Source: Enterocloster clostridioformis (GTDB lineage: Bacteria; Bacillota; Clostridia; Lachnospirales; Lachnospiraceae). From it: 64,000 nucleotides of DNA. Below the pieces are notes generated by a model. That model ran no database searches, had not been told where the DNA came from, and was given only the letters and a program-made list of their open reading frames with translations. This document shows, piece by piece, positions 43,578 through 53,337 of the stretch. The DNA lies in NCBI RefSeq assembly GCF_020297485.1, contig NZ_JAIWZC010000001.1, forward strand, positions 3,224,001-3,288,000, given 5' to 3'. Each line of letters starts with the position of its first letter. The stretch's first letter is position 1. The translations under genes were made by a program, and so were the position numbers.

Positions 43578-44980
43578 CCCGTTCTCTTTATTCCAAATTC
43601 ATACTGGGATATCTGATTTTCGGTCTGCTGGGCTTTATCGCCATTGCCACATTTTCATCAAAAATGACCCGTGACTATCTGGTCCAGAGTAAGGCGGACG
43701 CGCTGTATGACGAGGCAAATATCATCGCCTCGTCATGCAGCACCATGTATCAGGGAAAACGGCTGGATTCCGAGGAGGTTTCCACCCAGATACGGGCCTT
43801 GTCCCACTACCTGAAGGCCGAGATATGGGTGGTCAACCGTCAGGGCACCGTGGTTATGGACAGCCTGGGCGGTTCGCGGGTCCAGTCCTCCATAGACGGT
43901 TTTGACCCGGCATCCATCGGGAACCGGTCCTATACCATAGGGGATTACTATGGGATGTTTAACGGAAACGTGCTCAGTGTGTCAGCTCCCATCACAGGGA
44001 ATTACAACACCTACGGCTACGTGCTGATTCACCTTCCCATCAGCGAAATCAACCAGTCCCAGAACGGCATCTTAAGCATACTTTACATCACATCCGCTGT
44101 CCTGTTCGGCCTGTCCCTTATTATCCTTCTGGTATTCACGCAGACCGTGTATCTGCCCCTTCGCAAGATTACAGTGGGCGCCAATGAATACGCGGCCGGT
44201 AACCTGGATTACCGAATCAATGTCAAAACCCACGATGAGATGGGTTATCTCTCCGACACCCTGAATTATATGTCCGACGAGCTGAATAAGATGGAGGAAT
44301 ACCAGAAGAATTTCATAGCCAATGTATCCCATGATTTCCGCTCTCCCCTGACTTCCATCAAGGGCTATCTGGAAGCCATTCTGGACGGCACCATACCGGC
44401 TGAGATGTATGAAAAATACCTGTCCAGGGTCATATCCGAGACAGAGCGCCTTCACAAGCTGACAGAAAGCATGCTTACCCTGAACTCTCTGGATGCCAAG
44501 GGCTATCTCTCCAGGACCAATTTTGATATCAACCGTGTTATAAAGGATACGGCGGCCTCCTTTGAGGGCACCTGCGAGTCTAAGAACGTAAGCTTTGATC
44601 TTACCTTCTCGGATGACATCCAGATGGTTTTTGCCGACCTTGGAAAAATACAGCAGGTCATGTACAATCTCATTGACAATGCCATCAAGTTCAGCCACCA
44701 CGATTCCACCATCTACATCCAGGCATCGGGACGGTATGAAAAGATATTTGTATCGGTCAAGGACACAGGCATCGGCATACCCAAGGACAGCTTAAAGAAA
44801 ATCTGGGAACGTTTTTACAAGACCGACCTGTCCCGGGGCAAGGACAAGAAGGGCACCGGCCTGGGCCTGTCCATAGTAAAGGAAATCATACAGGCACACG
44901 GCGAAAACATTGACGTGGTCAGCACAGAAGGCGTGGGAACCGAGTTCATTTTTTCACTGCCCCGTTCCACCAGCCTTTAG
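43574..44980 (+). CDS. HAMP-containing sensor histidine kinase
   Basis: 468 residues. TM1 lies at about 8-27, an extracellular sensor at about 28-164, TM2 at about 165-190 and a HAMP domain at about 195-245. HisKA has the phosphorylated H253 (NVSHDFRSPLTSIKGYLEA). The ATPase domain has the N box NLIDNAIKFSHHD, G1 DTGIGIPKDSL, the F box ERFYKTD and G2 GTGLGLSIVKEI. It pairs with the response regulator that overlaps its start. The signal is unknown; no binding motif is recognisable in the extracellular loop. Confidence 0.92.
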   Translation: MTRSLYSKFILGYLIFGLLGFIAIATFSSKMTRDYLVQSKADALYDEANIIASSCSTMYQGKRLDSEEVSTQIRALSHYLKAEIWVVNRQGTVVMDSLGGSRVQSSIDGFDPASIGNRSYTIGDYYGMFNGNVLSVSAPITGNYNTYGYVLIHLPISEINQSQNGILSILYITSAVLFGLSLIILLVFTQTVYLPLRKITVGANEYAAGNLDYRINVKTHDEMGYLSDTLNYMSDELNKMEEYQKNFIANVSHDFRSPLTSIKGYLEAILDGTIPAEMYEKYLSRVISETERLHKLTESMLTLNSLDAKGYLSRTNFDINRVIKDTAASFEGTCESKNVSFDLTFSDDIQMVFADLGKIQQVMYNLIDNAIKFSHHDSTIYIQASGRYEKIFVSVKDTGIGIPKDSLKKIWERFYKTDLSRGKDKKGTGLGLSIVKEIIQAHGENIDVVSTEGVGTEFIFSLPRSTSL

Positions 44981-45145
44981 ATAATGCCTGCACGACCGGA
45001 TTATCCGCACTGCCGGGAATGTTTACCAATATAAAAATGTTTTATAATATCGTAAGATATTTACCAGAAAATTGTGATATAGTTATATTGTGGAGAGATA
45101 TACGATTCATTCCAATATGATTAGAAAAAGAAAGGACAGGCAGAC

Positions 45146-46186
45146 ATGATTACATGGAAAAAAGTGGGCACCGCATTGTTAGTTGCCTCTCTTATTTCTT
45201 CCGTCCTGGCTCCTGCAGCCATGGCGGCAAGCAAGAAGAAGGTGGGCAAGATTTACCTTACCATTGACTCTGACATACGTACCGGACGTGATGGGGGAGA
45301 CGTGGAGGTCACTGCTACCGGAGACAATACCAGTCTTTATTATGTAGACTCCTGGGAGGTCACCAATGATGACGGAGACACCTGGAGCAGCTCCAAGCCG
45401 CCTCAGGTAGACATCATCCTGGGTGTGGAGGATGAGGAAGAATACTATTTTTCCAACACCTCTTCCAGCAACTTCAAGCTGACCTTAGGTTCCTCCAGCA
45501 AATACCGATTTGATAAGATTAAATTTGTAAACGCCAAGCGCAAGGACAGCAACGCCACCCTTATCCTTACAGTCCAGCTGGTATTTGACAAGGACGCGGA
45601 TACCAGCGCGGCAGCTGCCCCGTCCAACCTTCAGTGGGATTCCGCTCACAACGGAAACGGTTCCTGGAACGAGGTTTCAAGCGCCAAATATTATCAGACC
45701 CAGCTCATTAAAAACGGAGCTGCCATAGGTGAAATCAAGGACATCTATAACACCTCCTATAATTTCAAGGACCAGATTACGGCGCCCGGCTCCTATCAGT
45801 TTAAGGTCCGCTCCGTGAAGTCCAGCAACAGCGCCAAGAGCAGCTGGAACACATCCGGCTCATGGACAGTAAGCGAAGCAGATATCGCTGCCCTGGGCAA
45901 TACTGTCACGGATAATTCCCAGCCGGCGGCAGGCACCTGGCAGACAGCAGCGGACGGCCGCTGGTGGTACAGCAATGCGGACGGATCCTACCCGGTTTCC
46001 AGCTGGCAGCAGATTGACGGCCAGTGGTACTATTTTGACGCGGAGGGATATATGGCCACAGGATGGATTGAACTGGATGGTAAGAGTTATTACCTGGATC
46101 CTTCCACCGGAGCCATGTATGCCAATACACGCACGCCTGATAACTGCTGGGTCGATGAATCCGGCGTATGGATTCCCGGAATGTAG
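45146..46186 (+). CDS. Secreted protein with choline-binding-type repeats
   Basis: 346 residues with a clear signal peptide (LLVASLISSVLAPAAMAA, cleavage about residue 28). The middle contains a beta-rich domain and a fibronectin-like segment (about 155-245, KYYQTQLIKNGAAIGEI). The C-terminus (about 265-346) has cell-wall-binding repeats with the aromatic pattern GRWWYSNADGSYPVSSWQQI, then GQWYYFDAEGYMATGWIELD. It would be attached non-covalently to the cell wall. The upstream region (44981-45145) is AT-rich with TATAAT-like boxes and AAAGGA as ribosome binding site. It is followed by a bidirectional terminator. Confidence 0.85.
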   Translation: MITWKKVGTALLVASLISSVLAPAAMAASKKKVGKIYLTIDSDIRTGRDGGDVEVTATGDNTSLYYVDSWEVTNDDGDTWSSSKPPQVDIILGVEDEEEYYFSNTSSSNFKLTLGSSSKYRFDKIKFVNAKRKDSNATLILTVQLVFDKDADTSAAAAPSNLQWDSAHNGNGSWNEVSSAKYYQTQLIKNGAAIGEIKDIYNTSYNFKDQITAPGSYQFKVRSVKSSNSAKSSWNTSGSWTVSEADIAALGNTVTDNSQPAAGTWQTAADGRWWYSNADGSYPVSSWQQIDGQWYYFDAEGYMATGWIELDGKSYYLDPSTGAMYANTRTPDNCWVDESGVWIPGM

Positions 46187-46250
46187 CTGACCGGGTGTTT
46201 ACAGGGGAAAGATACGTTACAGTTAAAAAATTCCTTTATCAGACAAACAG

Positions 46251-46288
46251 GGAGCAGGCACATCGAGACAAACGTGCCTGCTCCTTAT
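46251..46288. terminator. Bidirectional Rho-independent terminator
   Basis: A perfect 11-bp stem (GGAGCAGGCAC at 46251-46261, GTGCCTGCTCC at 46274-46284) with a 12-nt loop. It is followed by TTATT on the plus strand. It separates the convergent secreted-protein and glucokinase genes. Confidence 0.8.
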
Positions 46289-46319
46289 TAATTTACTAAT
46301 CACCCCTGCAGTATCAGTC

Positions 46320-47264
46320 CTACAGTACCAGCCTTGCGGCCCCGTATATACCTGCGTCATTTCCCAGGGTGGCAAGTCCCAGCTTCCCCTTGTATTTGGA
46401 TATGGGGGTAAAATAATCATAATGCTTCTGGACAACATCAATCAGGAACTGTCCTGCCTTGGATACGCCTCCGCCTATAACGAAAATTTCCGGGTCAACT
46501 ATCATGACGGCCATGGATAAAGCCAGTCCCAGGTAGCGTCCCACCACATCCATCACTTCATTGGCCAGCTCATCCCCTGCCTTGGCCGCGTCCAGCACAT
46601 CCTTGGCTGTGACGTTCCCGCCATGCTCCCGCAGAACCGAGGGCTTATCGCTGGCTTCCATCTTCCTTCTGGCCTCCCTGGCAATGCCTGTGGCCGAACA
46701 AATCTGCTCCACGCAGCCCACTCCGCCGCAGTTGCAGTGCTCCCATTCCTCATCCCTTACGTGGATGTGGCCAATCTCACCGCCAAGGCCGTGACGGCCG
46801 GCAATGATTTTCTCATCAATAATGACACCGCCACCCACACCGGTTCCCAGGGTAATCATGACCAAATCCTTATATCCCTTGCCTCCGCCCTGCCACATCT
46901 CTCCCAGGGCGGCCACGTTGGCGTCATTTCCGCTCTTTACAGTGGCTCCGTCCAGCAGATTGCTGAGCTCCTCCTGGGGATTCATCCGGCGCCACCCCAG
47001 GTTCACACATACCTCCACGAATCCATCCGGCATAACCGGCCCGGGAACTCCCAGCCCGATTCCGGCCAGGTCCGTCTTAAGGCTCAGGCCCATTTCCTCC
47101 ATCTTATCACGGATGGACCGAGCCACATCAGGAAGGATATACTTTCCGCCCTCCTCTTTACGGGTCCTTACTTCCCACTTGTCCAAAAGCTCTCCCGTAA
47201 TCTCAAAAAGTCCGATTTTTACCGAAGTTCCTCCGACATCTACTCCGATACATTTCATCCCCAT
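46320..47264 (-). CDS. glcK: ROK-family glucokinase
   Basis: 314 residues. The ATP-binding motif DVGGTSVKIGLF is at the N-terminus. The sugar-site motif has GRHGLGGEIGHI, the zinc cysteines are in HCNCGGVGCVEQICS, and the ROK pattern VMITLGTGVGGGVI precedes them. Length matches the glucokinase subgroup (TIGR00744). It phosphorylates cytosolic glucose. ATG 47264 or 47258 may be used. It is the last gene of a minus-strand run and ends at a shared terminator. Confidence 0.9.
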   Translation of the reverse strand: MGMKCIGVDVGGTSVKIGLFEITGELLDKWEVRTRKEEGGKYILPDVARSIRDKMEEMGLSLKTDLAGIGLGVPGPVMPDGFVEVCVNLGWRRMNPQEELSNLLDGATVKSGNDANVAALGEMWQGGGKGYKDLVMITLGTGVGGGVIIDEKIIAGRHGLGGEIGHIHVRDEEWEHCNCGGVGCVEQICSATGIAREARRKMEASDKPSVLREHGGNVTAKDVLDAAKAGDELANEVMDVVGRYLGLALSMAVMIVDPEIFVIGGGVSKAGQFLIDVVQKHYDYFTPISKYKGKLGLATLGNDAGIYGAARLVL

Positions 47265-47298
47265 GGTATCTATACTTCCTTTCGCTTTTATTCCTGCA

Positions 47299-48588
47299 TC
47301 ACTGCAGCTTAATTTCCGTCATTTTCTGCGGTCCCATGACAAGAAGGGTTCCCGGGAACCTTCCTGCGGATACCTTGCTGACCGTAAAGTCAAATGTTCC
47401 GTTGTATTTCTCCGTACCTGTCATGTTGTAAACCTTGCAGGAACTGTCATTATACAAAAGAATCAAATCACCGTCAATATCAAAACCGGTATACTGGTAG
47501 TTAAAGGACTTTTCAAAAACAGGGCTTCCCTCCCTGTCATAAATCCTCAGTCTGTACGGATCTCCGCCTTCCACATTATCCGTAACAATGCCAACCTTGT
47601 CCTGAGCATAGCTGATGCTTCTTATATTCTCCTCTATGGGAATCTGGCTCACCAGCTCCGGCGATGTTTCCACCCTGGTTGAAAAGAACTGTATTCCCTT
47701 ATCCGCGAATATGACGGAATGGCTCTCATCCAGAAACCTGACCCTGCCCGCCATGGCATCTCCCAGGTCTTTGGGAAAGAATATACCCACAACACGGTTG
47801 GGATCATTCTTGCCCAGTCCGAAATTGTAAAACACAATCTTGCATTTTATCATACCCTGGTCCAGATACATATAGGATGTGATAAGCTGCGTGCCATTGG
47901 GCGAAAGACTTAAGTCCACCGGATACCCGTCACCTGACAGCAGAGACTTCACCATGATGTCCAGAGGGCTTCCATCCCTTTTATATAAATAGATATAGCT
48001 CGCCTTGGAATCCTCCTGAAGGGCGGCCACCACGCCCTTGGCAGACACCGTGACCCTCAATATGGGCAGCAGCGTGGTAGCCTGCCCCTGGGTCCCGTTT
48101 TGATCGCATATGTAGATGCTGTTGCCCTGCTGGTCGCCAATAGCCGCAAAATCGCCGTTGACCGATACAACGGGAGACCTCATTTCATAGCTCTGTACCC
48201 ATACCACCTTGCCCTTGGCGTCCAGATAGGCAGCCCCGTCCTTTGTATATTTGAGAACTCCGTCCCCAAAATCTCTGTACCCGCAGAAGCTTCCTTCACC
48301 CTGGGCAGCGGCTTCCTGGGCCTCAGCCACCAGATCCCGCTCCCAAACCGTCTGATAATCCGTAAAGGTGTGGTAGCGTTCATAGCGGGACAGCACCAGG
48401 GCTGCTATGGCTGCCAGGGCAGCAAGCACTGCCAGAATAATCAGGCGCTTCCTGACTACGCGCCGATGCGCCTTGTGCACGATTTCCCGGCTGTCCTCCT
48501 CTTCCTGGAAGGGACTGCCGGAAGGTACGATTTGACGTTTCAGCTGCTTTTTTTTATTTTCACGGCTCATTGAATTGGTACTGCCCAT
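47299..48588 (-). CDS. DUF5711-family membrane-anchored protein
   Basis: 429 residues from ATG 48588 (GGGAG upstream, MGSTNSMSRENKKKQ); a longer ORF to 48735 lacks a ribosome site. A positively charged cytosolic N-terminus leads to one membrane segment (about 45-65, LIILAVLAALAAIAALVLS) and an extracellular beta-propeller-like domain of repeated short strands. This matches the DUF5711 family of Clostridia. Function unknown; location at the membrane exterior is inferred from topology. It is 35 bp from the glucokinase gene. Confidence 0.8.
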   Translation of the reverse strand: MGSTNSMSRENKKKQLKRQIVPSGSPFQEEEDSREIVHKAHRRVVRKRLIILAVLAALAAIAALVLSRYERYHTFTDYQTVWERDLVAEAQEAAAQGEGSFCGYRDFGDGVLKYTKDGAAYLDAKGKVVWVQSYEMRSPVVSVNGDFAAIGDQQGNSIYICDQNGTQGQATTLLPILRVTVSAKGVVAALQEDSKASYIYLYKRDGSPLDIMVKSLLSGDGYPVDLSLSPNGTQLITSYMYLDQGMIKCKIVFYNFGLGKNDPNRVVGIFFPKDLGDAMAGRVRFLDESHSVIFADKGIQFFSTRVETSPELVSQIPIEENIRSISYAQDKVGIVTDNVEGGDPYRLRIYDREGSPVFEKSFNYQYTGFDIDGDLILLYNDSSCKVYNMTGTEKYNGTFDFTVSKVSAGRFPGTLLVMGPQKMTEIKLQ

Positions 48589-48691
48589 CCTGCGTTCTCC
48601 CAAAATTCGTCTTTTGCGTATATGCATTAGTATACAACAATTTTGGATAAAACGCATTATCTTTTTCCGCCAGAGGTTTCCAGGCATATGC

Positions 48692-50125
48692 TTACGGAAC
48701 CAGAAGCTTTTGTCCCGCAAATATGCTGTTTTCATCTGTCAGGGAATTGACCCGGCAGATTTCATCTATATGCTGCAGATTATGATACAGCTTAAAGCAG
48801 ATGCCATACAATGTCTCTCCGTCCGCCACGGTGTACACCTTGTAGCTGGCAGCGGACACAGTCTGGTCGTCAGCTTCCCCTCTGCCCCCGGTTGGCGGAA
48901 GTGTGGAATCATCGGCAGGAGCTTTTGTCTCCGCTGCCGCCTGGCTATGGCCGGATTCCGTCTGTTCATTTCCCTTTTTGGCTGAGTCAGTCTTGGACGC
49001 GTCCTGGCTGGATGCCTGGCCATTTTCCTGGCCTGATGCCGCCGCCTGGCCGCTTCCCTGGCCTGTCCCTGCCGTCTGACCGCTTCCCTGACCTGATGCC
49101 GTCTGACCATTTCCCTGGCCTGTCCCGCCCGCCTGGCCGCTATTTGGCGGTTCCAGGGTTTCCGGAGTCACCCTGGAAGGTTTCTCATCTCCATTCTCCG
49201 GTGACGGAGCCGTGGTGGGATATACCTTTCCCGATGCCTCCTCAATCACATAATCAGGCTGGTCCGCAGCGGACCAGCCCTTTCCGGAAGGATTCTCTGT
49301 ACCGCCCTTTCCGGCAAACGCCATCAGGCCGTCCTTTATGTTTCCTTCCGGTACCACGGATGCAATCACGCTTTCCATCTGGTGCATTTTCTGATAGTTG
49401 TTGAACATAGCCACGCCGCCTGCCAGTACTGTGACAGCCAGTACACTGCAAAGGCCTGACAAAACTCCCACCGTGCTCCGGTGACGTCCTGCCTCCACCC
49501 TGCGCTCGTCCATTTTTTGCTTAAAATTCTGGATGACCTTATCATCCACTCCTGTTTCTGCTCTTGGCACATCCTTGCGCAGTATCATGTAATCCTGCAT
49601 CATCTGATTCCGCTCATAATATATGCTGTATCCTCTTAATTTGTAAAATCCGTCGGAGGATGTTATGTAAACAGCTTCCTCGCCCTCCAGGCCGCAGTTC
49701 AGATACATGAGCTGGTTCTTTCCGGTAAAATACTGGCTGTGCTGCTTCCAATAGGTCAGGGGGCTTAAGGTACAGCCGGGTCCCGCGCAGAGGAACCATC
49801 CCTGGACCGTGCGCTTGGGAAACATCTGCTCCACATCCTGGTAGGCCTTTTTCCAGGCGTCCTCGGTGAATGCCACCTTTCCGCCTTCCTCGGTGACCGA
49901 ATCCATTTCCAGGGCTCCATCCACAAAAACAAAAGGTATGTCTTCATGGGTCTCCCTGCTTCCCAAAAGCAGACCCACACGCAAATCAGCCCCCTTTGCC
50001 GGCTGGAGGCGTTTTAAATAAGTATTTACATAATCCTCCAGATATAACTTTAAGACCTGGTCCCTCTCACCTATCTGCCGGAAATTCTTCGGCAGCTTAG
50101 GGAAGGGTTCATATAATTCTCCCAT
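48692..50125 (-). CDS. LysM-domain membrane protein with Gly/Gln-rich linker
   Basis: 477 residues. The N-terminal ~225 residues are cytosolic and unrecognised. One membrane segment follows (about 228-245, LCSVLAVTVLAGGVAMF). A long low-complexity linker (about 325-400, repeated GQ.SGQ-type units) leads to a C-terminal LysM domain (about 430-477, YTVADGETLYGICFKLY) that binds peptidoglycan. It probably senses or anchors to the cell wall. It lies next to the DUF5711 gene; both have an inside-out single-pass topology and may work together. Confidence 0.8.
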   Translation of the reverse strand: MGELYEPFPKLPKNFRQIGERDQVLKLYLEDYVNTYLKRLQPAKGADLRVGLLLGSRETHEDIPFVFVDGALEMDSVTEEGGKVAFTEDAWKKAYQDVEQMFPKRTVQGWFLCAGPGCTLSPLTYWKQHSQYFTGKNQLMYLNCGLEGEEAVYITSSDGFYKLRGYSIYYERNQMMQDYMILRKDVPRAETGVDDKVIQNFKQKMDERRVEAGRHRSTVGVLSGLCSVLAVTVLAGGVAMFNNYQKMHQMESVIASVVPEGNIKDGLMAFAGKGGTENPSGKGWSAADQPDYVIEEASGKVYPTTAPSPENGDEKPSRVTPETLEPPNSGQAGGTGQGNGQTASGQGSGQTAGTGQGSGQAAASGQENGQASSQDASKTDSAKKGNEQTESGHSQAAAETKAPADDSTLPPTGGRGEADDQTVSAASYKVYTVADGETLYGICFKLYHNLQHIDEICRVNSLTDENSIFAGQKLLVP

Positions 50126-50184
50126 AGAATCACCCCGCTGTTTTTAATCCAAACAAGCATAGCAGATTCCCGGCGCAGAATTTG

Positions 50185-50799
50185 TCATATTATGGCAGCA
50201 TTTTCCCATAATCGTTCGACAAGAAAAATGCTTTCGCAAATACAGTCCGCCATTTTCATAACCATGGACAGACGCACGCTCTGCAGCATGACCGGGTCCC
50301 GGCTGCCCACTCCGCCCACTATTCCGGTTATGGCTATGTCCCCCACGGCCTGCAGCTCCTTGGATACTCCCAATCCCGGCTGAAGCGCTCCCCGGCCCAG
50401 GGTCGCGTATCCCACATGGTCCAGACTTCCCACCGAAGCATCAATGGCAACCACCACATAATCCGGATAGTGAAGCCGTATATACCTGGCGTACAAATCC
50501 AGGTTCATGGCATGGACTGGCTTGTCAAGTGTTCCGATGACCGCCGCTCCCTTAAGCCGCCGGCTGCGGAGCATATGTCCCACCAGAGGGCCCAGACTGT
50601 CTCCGGTGGACCGGTCTGTGCCGATACACAGGAACATGATGCCATCCTTTCCCTTGGCCGCCATCTCCTCCCTGATAAGCCGGTCCAGGTGCATGGCAAA
50701 ACCCTCCGTTTCAAAACCTTCTGATGTATTATAATAAGATATGTCTTCCCGTTTTTGTACGTTAAATGTCTTCCATAATTTCATAGCTAAGTTGTCCAC
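50185..50799 (-). CDS. yyaC: Spore protease-like YyaC (DUF1256)
   Basis: 204 residues. MFLCIGTDRSTGDSLGPLVG and HAMNLDLYARYIRLHYPDYV, followed by VVVAIDASVGSLDHVGY, are typical of YyaC, related to the spore germination protease GPR. It marks the organism as an endospore former. The ATG at 50799 could be replaced by an internal start. It lies 59 bp upstream of the LysM gene on the same strand. Confidence 0.88.
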   Translation of the reverse strand: MDNLAMKLWKTFNVQKREDISYYNTSEGFETEGFAMHLDRLIREEMAAKGKDGIMFLCIGTDRSTGDSLGPLVGHMLRSRRLKGAAVIGTLDKPVHAMNLDLYARYIRLHYPDYVVVAIDASVGSLDHVGYATLGRGALQPGLGVSKELQAVGDIAITGIVGGVGSRDPVMLQSVRLSMVMKMADCICESIFLVERLWENAAII

Positions 50800-50877
50800 C
50801 CAAACATGTTATAATCATCGCCCGGCTTAAGTGGGCTGTTTTTATAGTATAGGCTTGGGTATTTGAAATTATGCATG

Positions 50878-50914
50878 AAAAAAGGACACACGGATTGACA
50901 GTATCCGCATGTCC
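50878..50914 (-). terminator. Terminator after the nucleotidyltransferase gene
   Basis: On the minus strand GGACATGCGGAT pairs with ATCCGTGTGTCC (one mismatch) around a short loop, followed by six T. The rest of the gap 50800-51020 holds no gene. Confidence 0.75.
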
Positions 50915-51020
50915 CTGTCTGCCTGACAGCCATATCGTGGCTGGACCAGGACCTATTGGGCCATTTTAGCCAGGCAGTTATTTGTTTTATACCGCTTATA
51001 TCTTCAGGTTATAAAACCCC

Positions 51021-51944
51021 TTATCCAAATAGCTTCTCCTCATAAACCCCCGACTCAATCAGCCCTCTGATGGCATCTGTCACGGCCTGTTTATCTTCCC
51101 TGTAGGTAACGCCAAACCATTTATCCGGGGTGTCAAGGACGGTCACTCTCGCCTTCTTATTCTGTACCAGATTGTCTATGATTTTAGGAAGCAGGTATTC
51201 TGATTTAATATCCCCTTCCTTCAGACTGTCCAAAAATACAGGGAATCCCTTCTCCAGCTCCTGGATGAAGCTGGCCGGAAGCCCCCACATATTCATGGAA
51301 ACAGGCTGGGACGGGCTGATGGTCACAGGCGCACCGCTCTCGTTCGTGGCATGGAGTCCGTCTTCCTTCATCTGGATATTATAAGTTTCTGTCACGTTCG
51401 TCAAAAATCCATCTCCATCCACCTGGCACACGCCTCTGGTGACTGTGCCGTTGTCGCTCAGGGTGTTGGACAGCACAAACCCCCCCATGCAGATATCATA
51501 TATCTCAGACTGTGAATCCATATGCTCCGCCATGTAATCATGAATCCTGCGAAATCCTTCTCGTCCATAGTAGTCATCCGCATTAATCACAAGGAATGGT
51601 CCGTCTACCATACCTTTCACGGAAAGGACCGCCTGGCCCGTACCCCATGGTTTGGTTCTTCCGGGTGTCACTTCATAGCCGGCCGGAAGGTCTTGCAGTT
51701 CCTGGTATGCGTATTCCACCGGAAGGAGCTTCTCTATCCTGTGTCCGATGATTTCCTTAAAATCCTTTTCCAGATCTCTCCTGATTATGAATATTACCTT
51801 ATTAAATCCCGCTTCCATGGCATCGTGGATTGAATAATCCATGATAATCTCGCCGCCTGGCCCCACAGGCTCCAGCTGCTTGATGCCGCCTCCAAAGCGG
51901 CTTCCGATACCGGCTGCCATGATTACCAATGCAGTATCTTTCAT
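51021..51944 (-). CDS. Sugar nucleotidyltransferase
   Basis: 307 residues. It has the nucleotide-binding start MAAGIGSRFGGGIKQLEPVG and the metal-binding FLVINADDYYG typical of NTP_transferase family proteins (glucose-1-phosphate or related nucleotidyltransferases). The C-terminal ~100 residues (VTVLDTPDKWFGVTYREDKQ) complete the fold. The exact sugar and nucleotide cannot be read from sequence. It stands alone and is followed by a terminator. Confidence 0.8.
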   Translation of the reverse strand: MKDTALVIMAAGIGSRFGGGIKQLEPVGPGGEIIMDYSIHDAMEAGFNKVIFIIRRDLEKDFKEIIGHRIEKLLPVEYAYQELQDLPAGYEVTPGRTKPWGTGQAVLSVKGMVDGPFLVINADDYYGREGFRRIHDYMAEHMDSQSEIYDICMGGFVLSNTLSDNGTVTRGVCQVDGDGFLTNVTETYNIQMKEDGLHATNESGAPVTISPSQPVSMNMWGLPASFIQELEKGFPVFLDSLKEGDIKSEYLLPKIIDNLVQNKKARVTVLDTPDKWFGVTYREDKQAVTDAIRGLIESGVYEEKLFG

Positions 51945-51994
51945 CCTTAACTTCTCCTTTGATTTAAACTGGTTACACTATAGCACATTTGACC

Positions 51995-53221
51995 TTAAAA
52001 AGCAAAGGGAAAGAATGCCTCCTGCCGTGCCAGTTCAGTCAGAACACGTCTGCACCGGCACACATCCTCATACGGCACGTACTCATTGGGCTTATGGGCC
52101 AGCTCCAGGCTGCCGGGACCGTAGGACATGCAGTTGCGGTTGCCCAGGGTTCCCGCAATGACTGCTGTATCTGTGTAGCCGTTAAAGGAACCGATATATG
52201 TGTCCTCCCCCGTCACACGATCGCAGACAGATTTAAGGCTGGCCAGGAGCCGGGAACCGCTGTCCTTTTCCACATAGGGACGGTCACCTGTGACGGTGTA
52301 ACTGCCCCTGACTCCCGCAATCTCGGCTTCCGCCGCCTTTACAGCTTCCTCTACTATATTTTTCGCAGCCGCTGTGTCCGTAGGCGGCACCAGACGCATG
52401 TCAATCCATACCTTACAGGAATCCGGCACAACATAGGGACGGTATCCCCCTGTTATCTGTCCAAAGGTCACCGTAGACATACCCAGATCTTCATGAACCG
52501 GGCAGCTTCCAATGGCCTTGCGGATATGGCAGACTGCCTCTGCCATGGCGGCAATGGCATCAGCGCCCTTCCACGGATTGCTGGCATGGGCCGTGATTCC
52601 CTGCATGGTCAACTCAAACCAGGTCCTGCCCTTATGGGCTACCTGAATCTGCCCGTCCGTTGGCTCCGTGTCTAAAATCCAGTCTTCCCGGCCTACCCAG
52701 CCGTCCCGGATAGCACATTCCACTCCCCGCATGAAATCTTCCTCGTCCACGGTTCCGATAAATACAAAAGGCCGCACCGGAAGCTCTCCTGTACTTCCGG
52801 CCAGCTCCGCCATGTCTGAAAATGCAGACAAAGCACAGGCCAGGCCTGACTTCATGTCACAGGCCCCTCTTCCGTACAGGCGGTCTTCCTTTACCACTGC
52901 TCCCAGGGCCGGGGTATCTTCCTCCCATCCCTCTCCCAGCATCACCGTATCCATGTGGCATATGTACACAAGGGAAGACGCCGCAGCTTCTTCTCTCCCT
53001 GGTATGCGGGCCATAAGATTAAAGCGGCCCGGCATTACTTCCTTTTGAATCAGTTCAATCCGGTTCTTAAGCGCTCCTGCCTTTTCCTCTATCTCCTCTG
53101 TAAGCCATTCATATATCCACTGTTCAATTTGGCTCTCATAGGCTCCCGGGTCAGAGCTGTCAATCTGTACCAGCTGGCCTGCCAGCTCCCAGGTCCTGCG
53201 GTCCCCTTCTTCTACTGTCAC
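51995..53221 (-). CDS. M20-family metallopeptidase (ArgE/DapE/CPG2 type)
   Basis: 408 residues from GTG 53221, which is preceded by AGGAGGAG at good spacing; a longer frame to 53305 lacks such a site and is made of short repeats (AGCAGTATC-type). Metal ligands are visible: ICHMDTVMLG (H, D), GRGACDMKSGLA (D), TVDEEDFMRG (E) and the C-terminal YGPGSLELAHKPNEYV (H). The lid domain includes HASNPWKGADAIA. It hydrolyses amide bonds of acylated amino acids or dipeptides; substrate unknown. Confidence 0.85.
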   Translation of the reverse strand: MTVEEGDRRTWELAGQLVQIDSSDPGAYESQIEQWIYEWLTEEIEEKAGALKNRIELIQKEVMPGRFNLMARIPGREEAAASSLVYICHMDTVMLGEGWEEDTPALGAVVKEDRLYGRGACDMKSGLACALSAFSDMAELAGSTGELPVRPFVFIGTVDEEDFMRGVECAIRDGWVGREDWILDTEPTDGQIQVAHKGRTWFELTMQGITAHASNPWKGADAIAAMAEAVCHIRKAIGSCPVHEDLGMSTVTFGQITGGYRPYVVPDSCKVWIDMRLVPPTDTAAAKNIVEEAVKAAEAEIAGVRGSYTVTGDRPYVEKDSGSRLLASLKSVCDRVTGEDTYIGSFNGYTDTAVIAGTLGNRNCMSYGPGSLELAHKPNEYVPYEDVCRCRRVLTELARQEAFFPFAF

Positions 53222-53337
53222 GTTTTCGCTCCTCCTGTCAATCATATGGTTGGATACCAGGCGTCTGATACTGTTTCTGGTACTGCTTCTGATACTGCTT
53301 CTCATGCCGGTATCCCTGCCCCATTATACCCCCATAT

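Noticed and set aside
53222-53305. Longer N-terminus of the M20 peptidase
   Set aside because: It is made of short repeated serine/arginine codons; AGGAGG before GTG 53221 decides the start.
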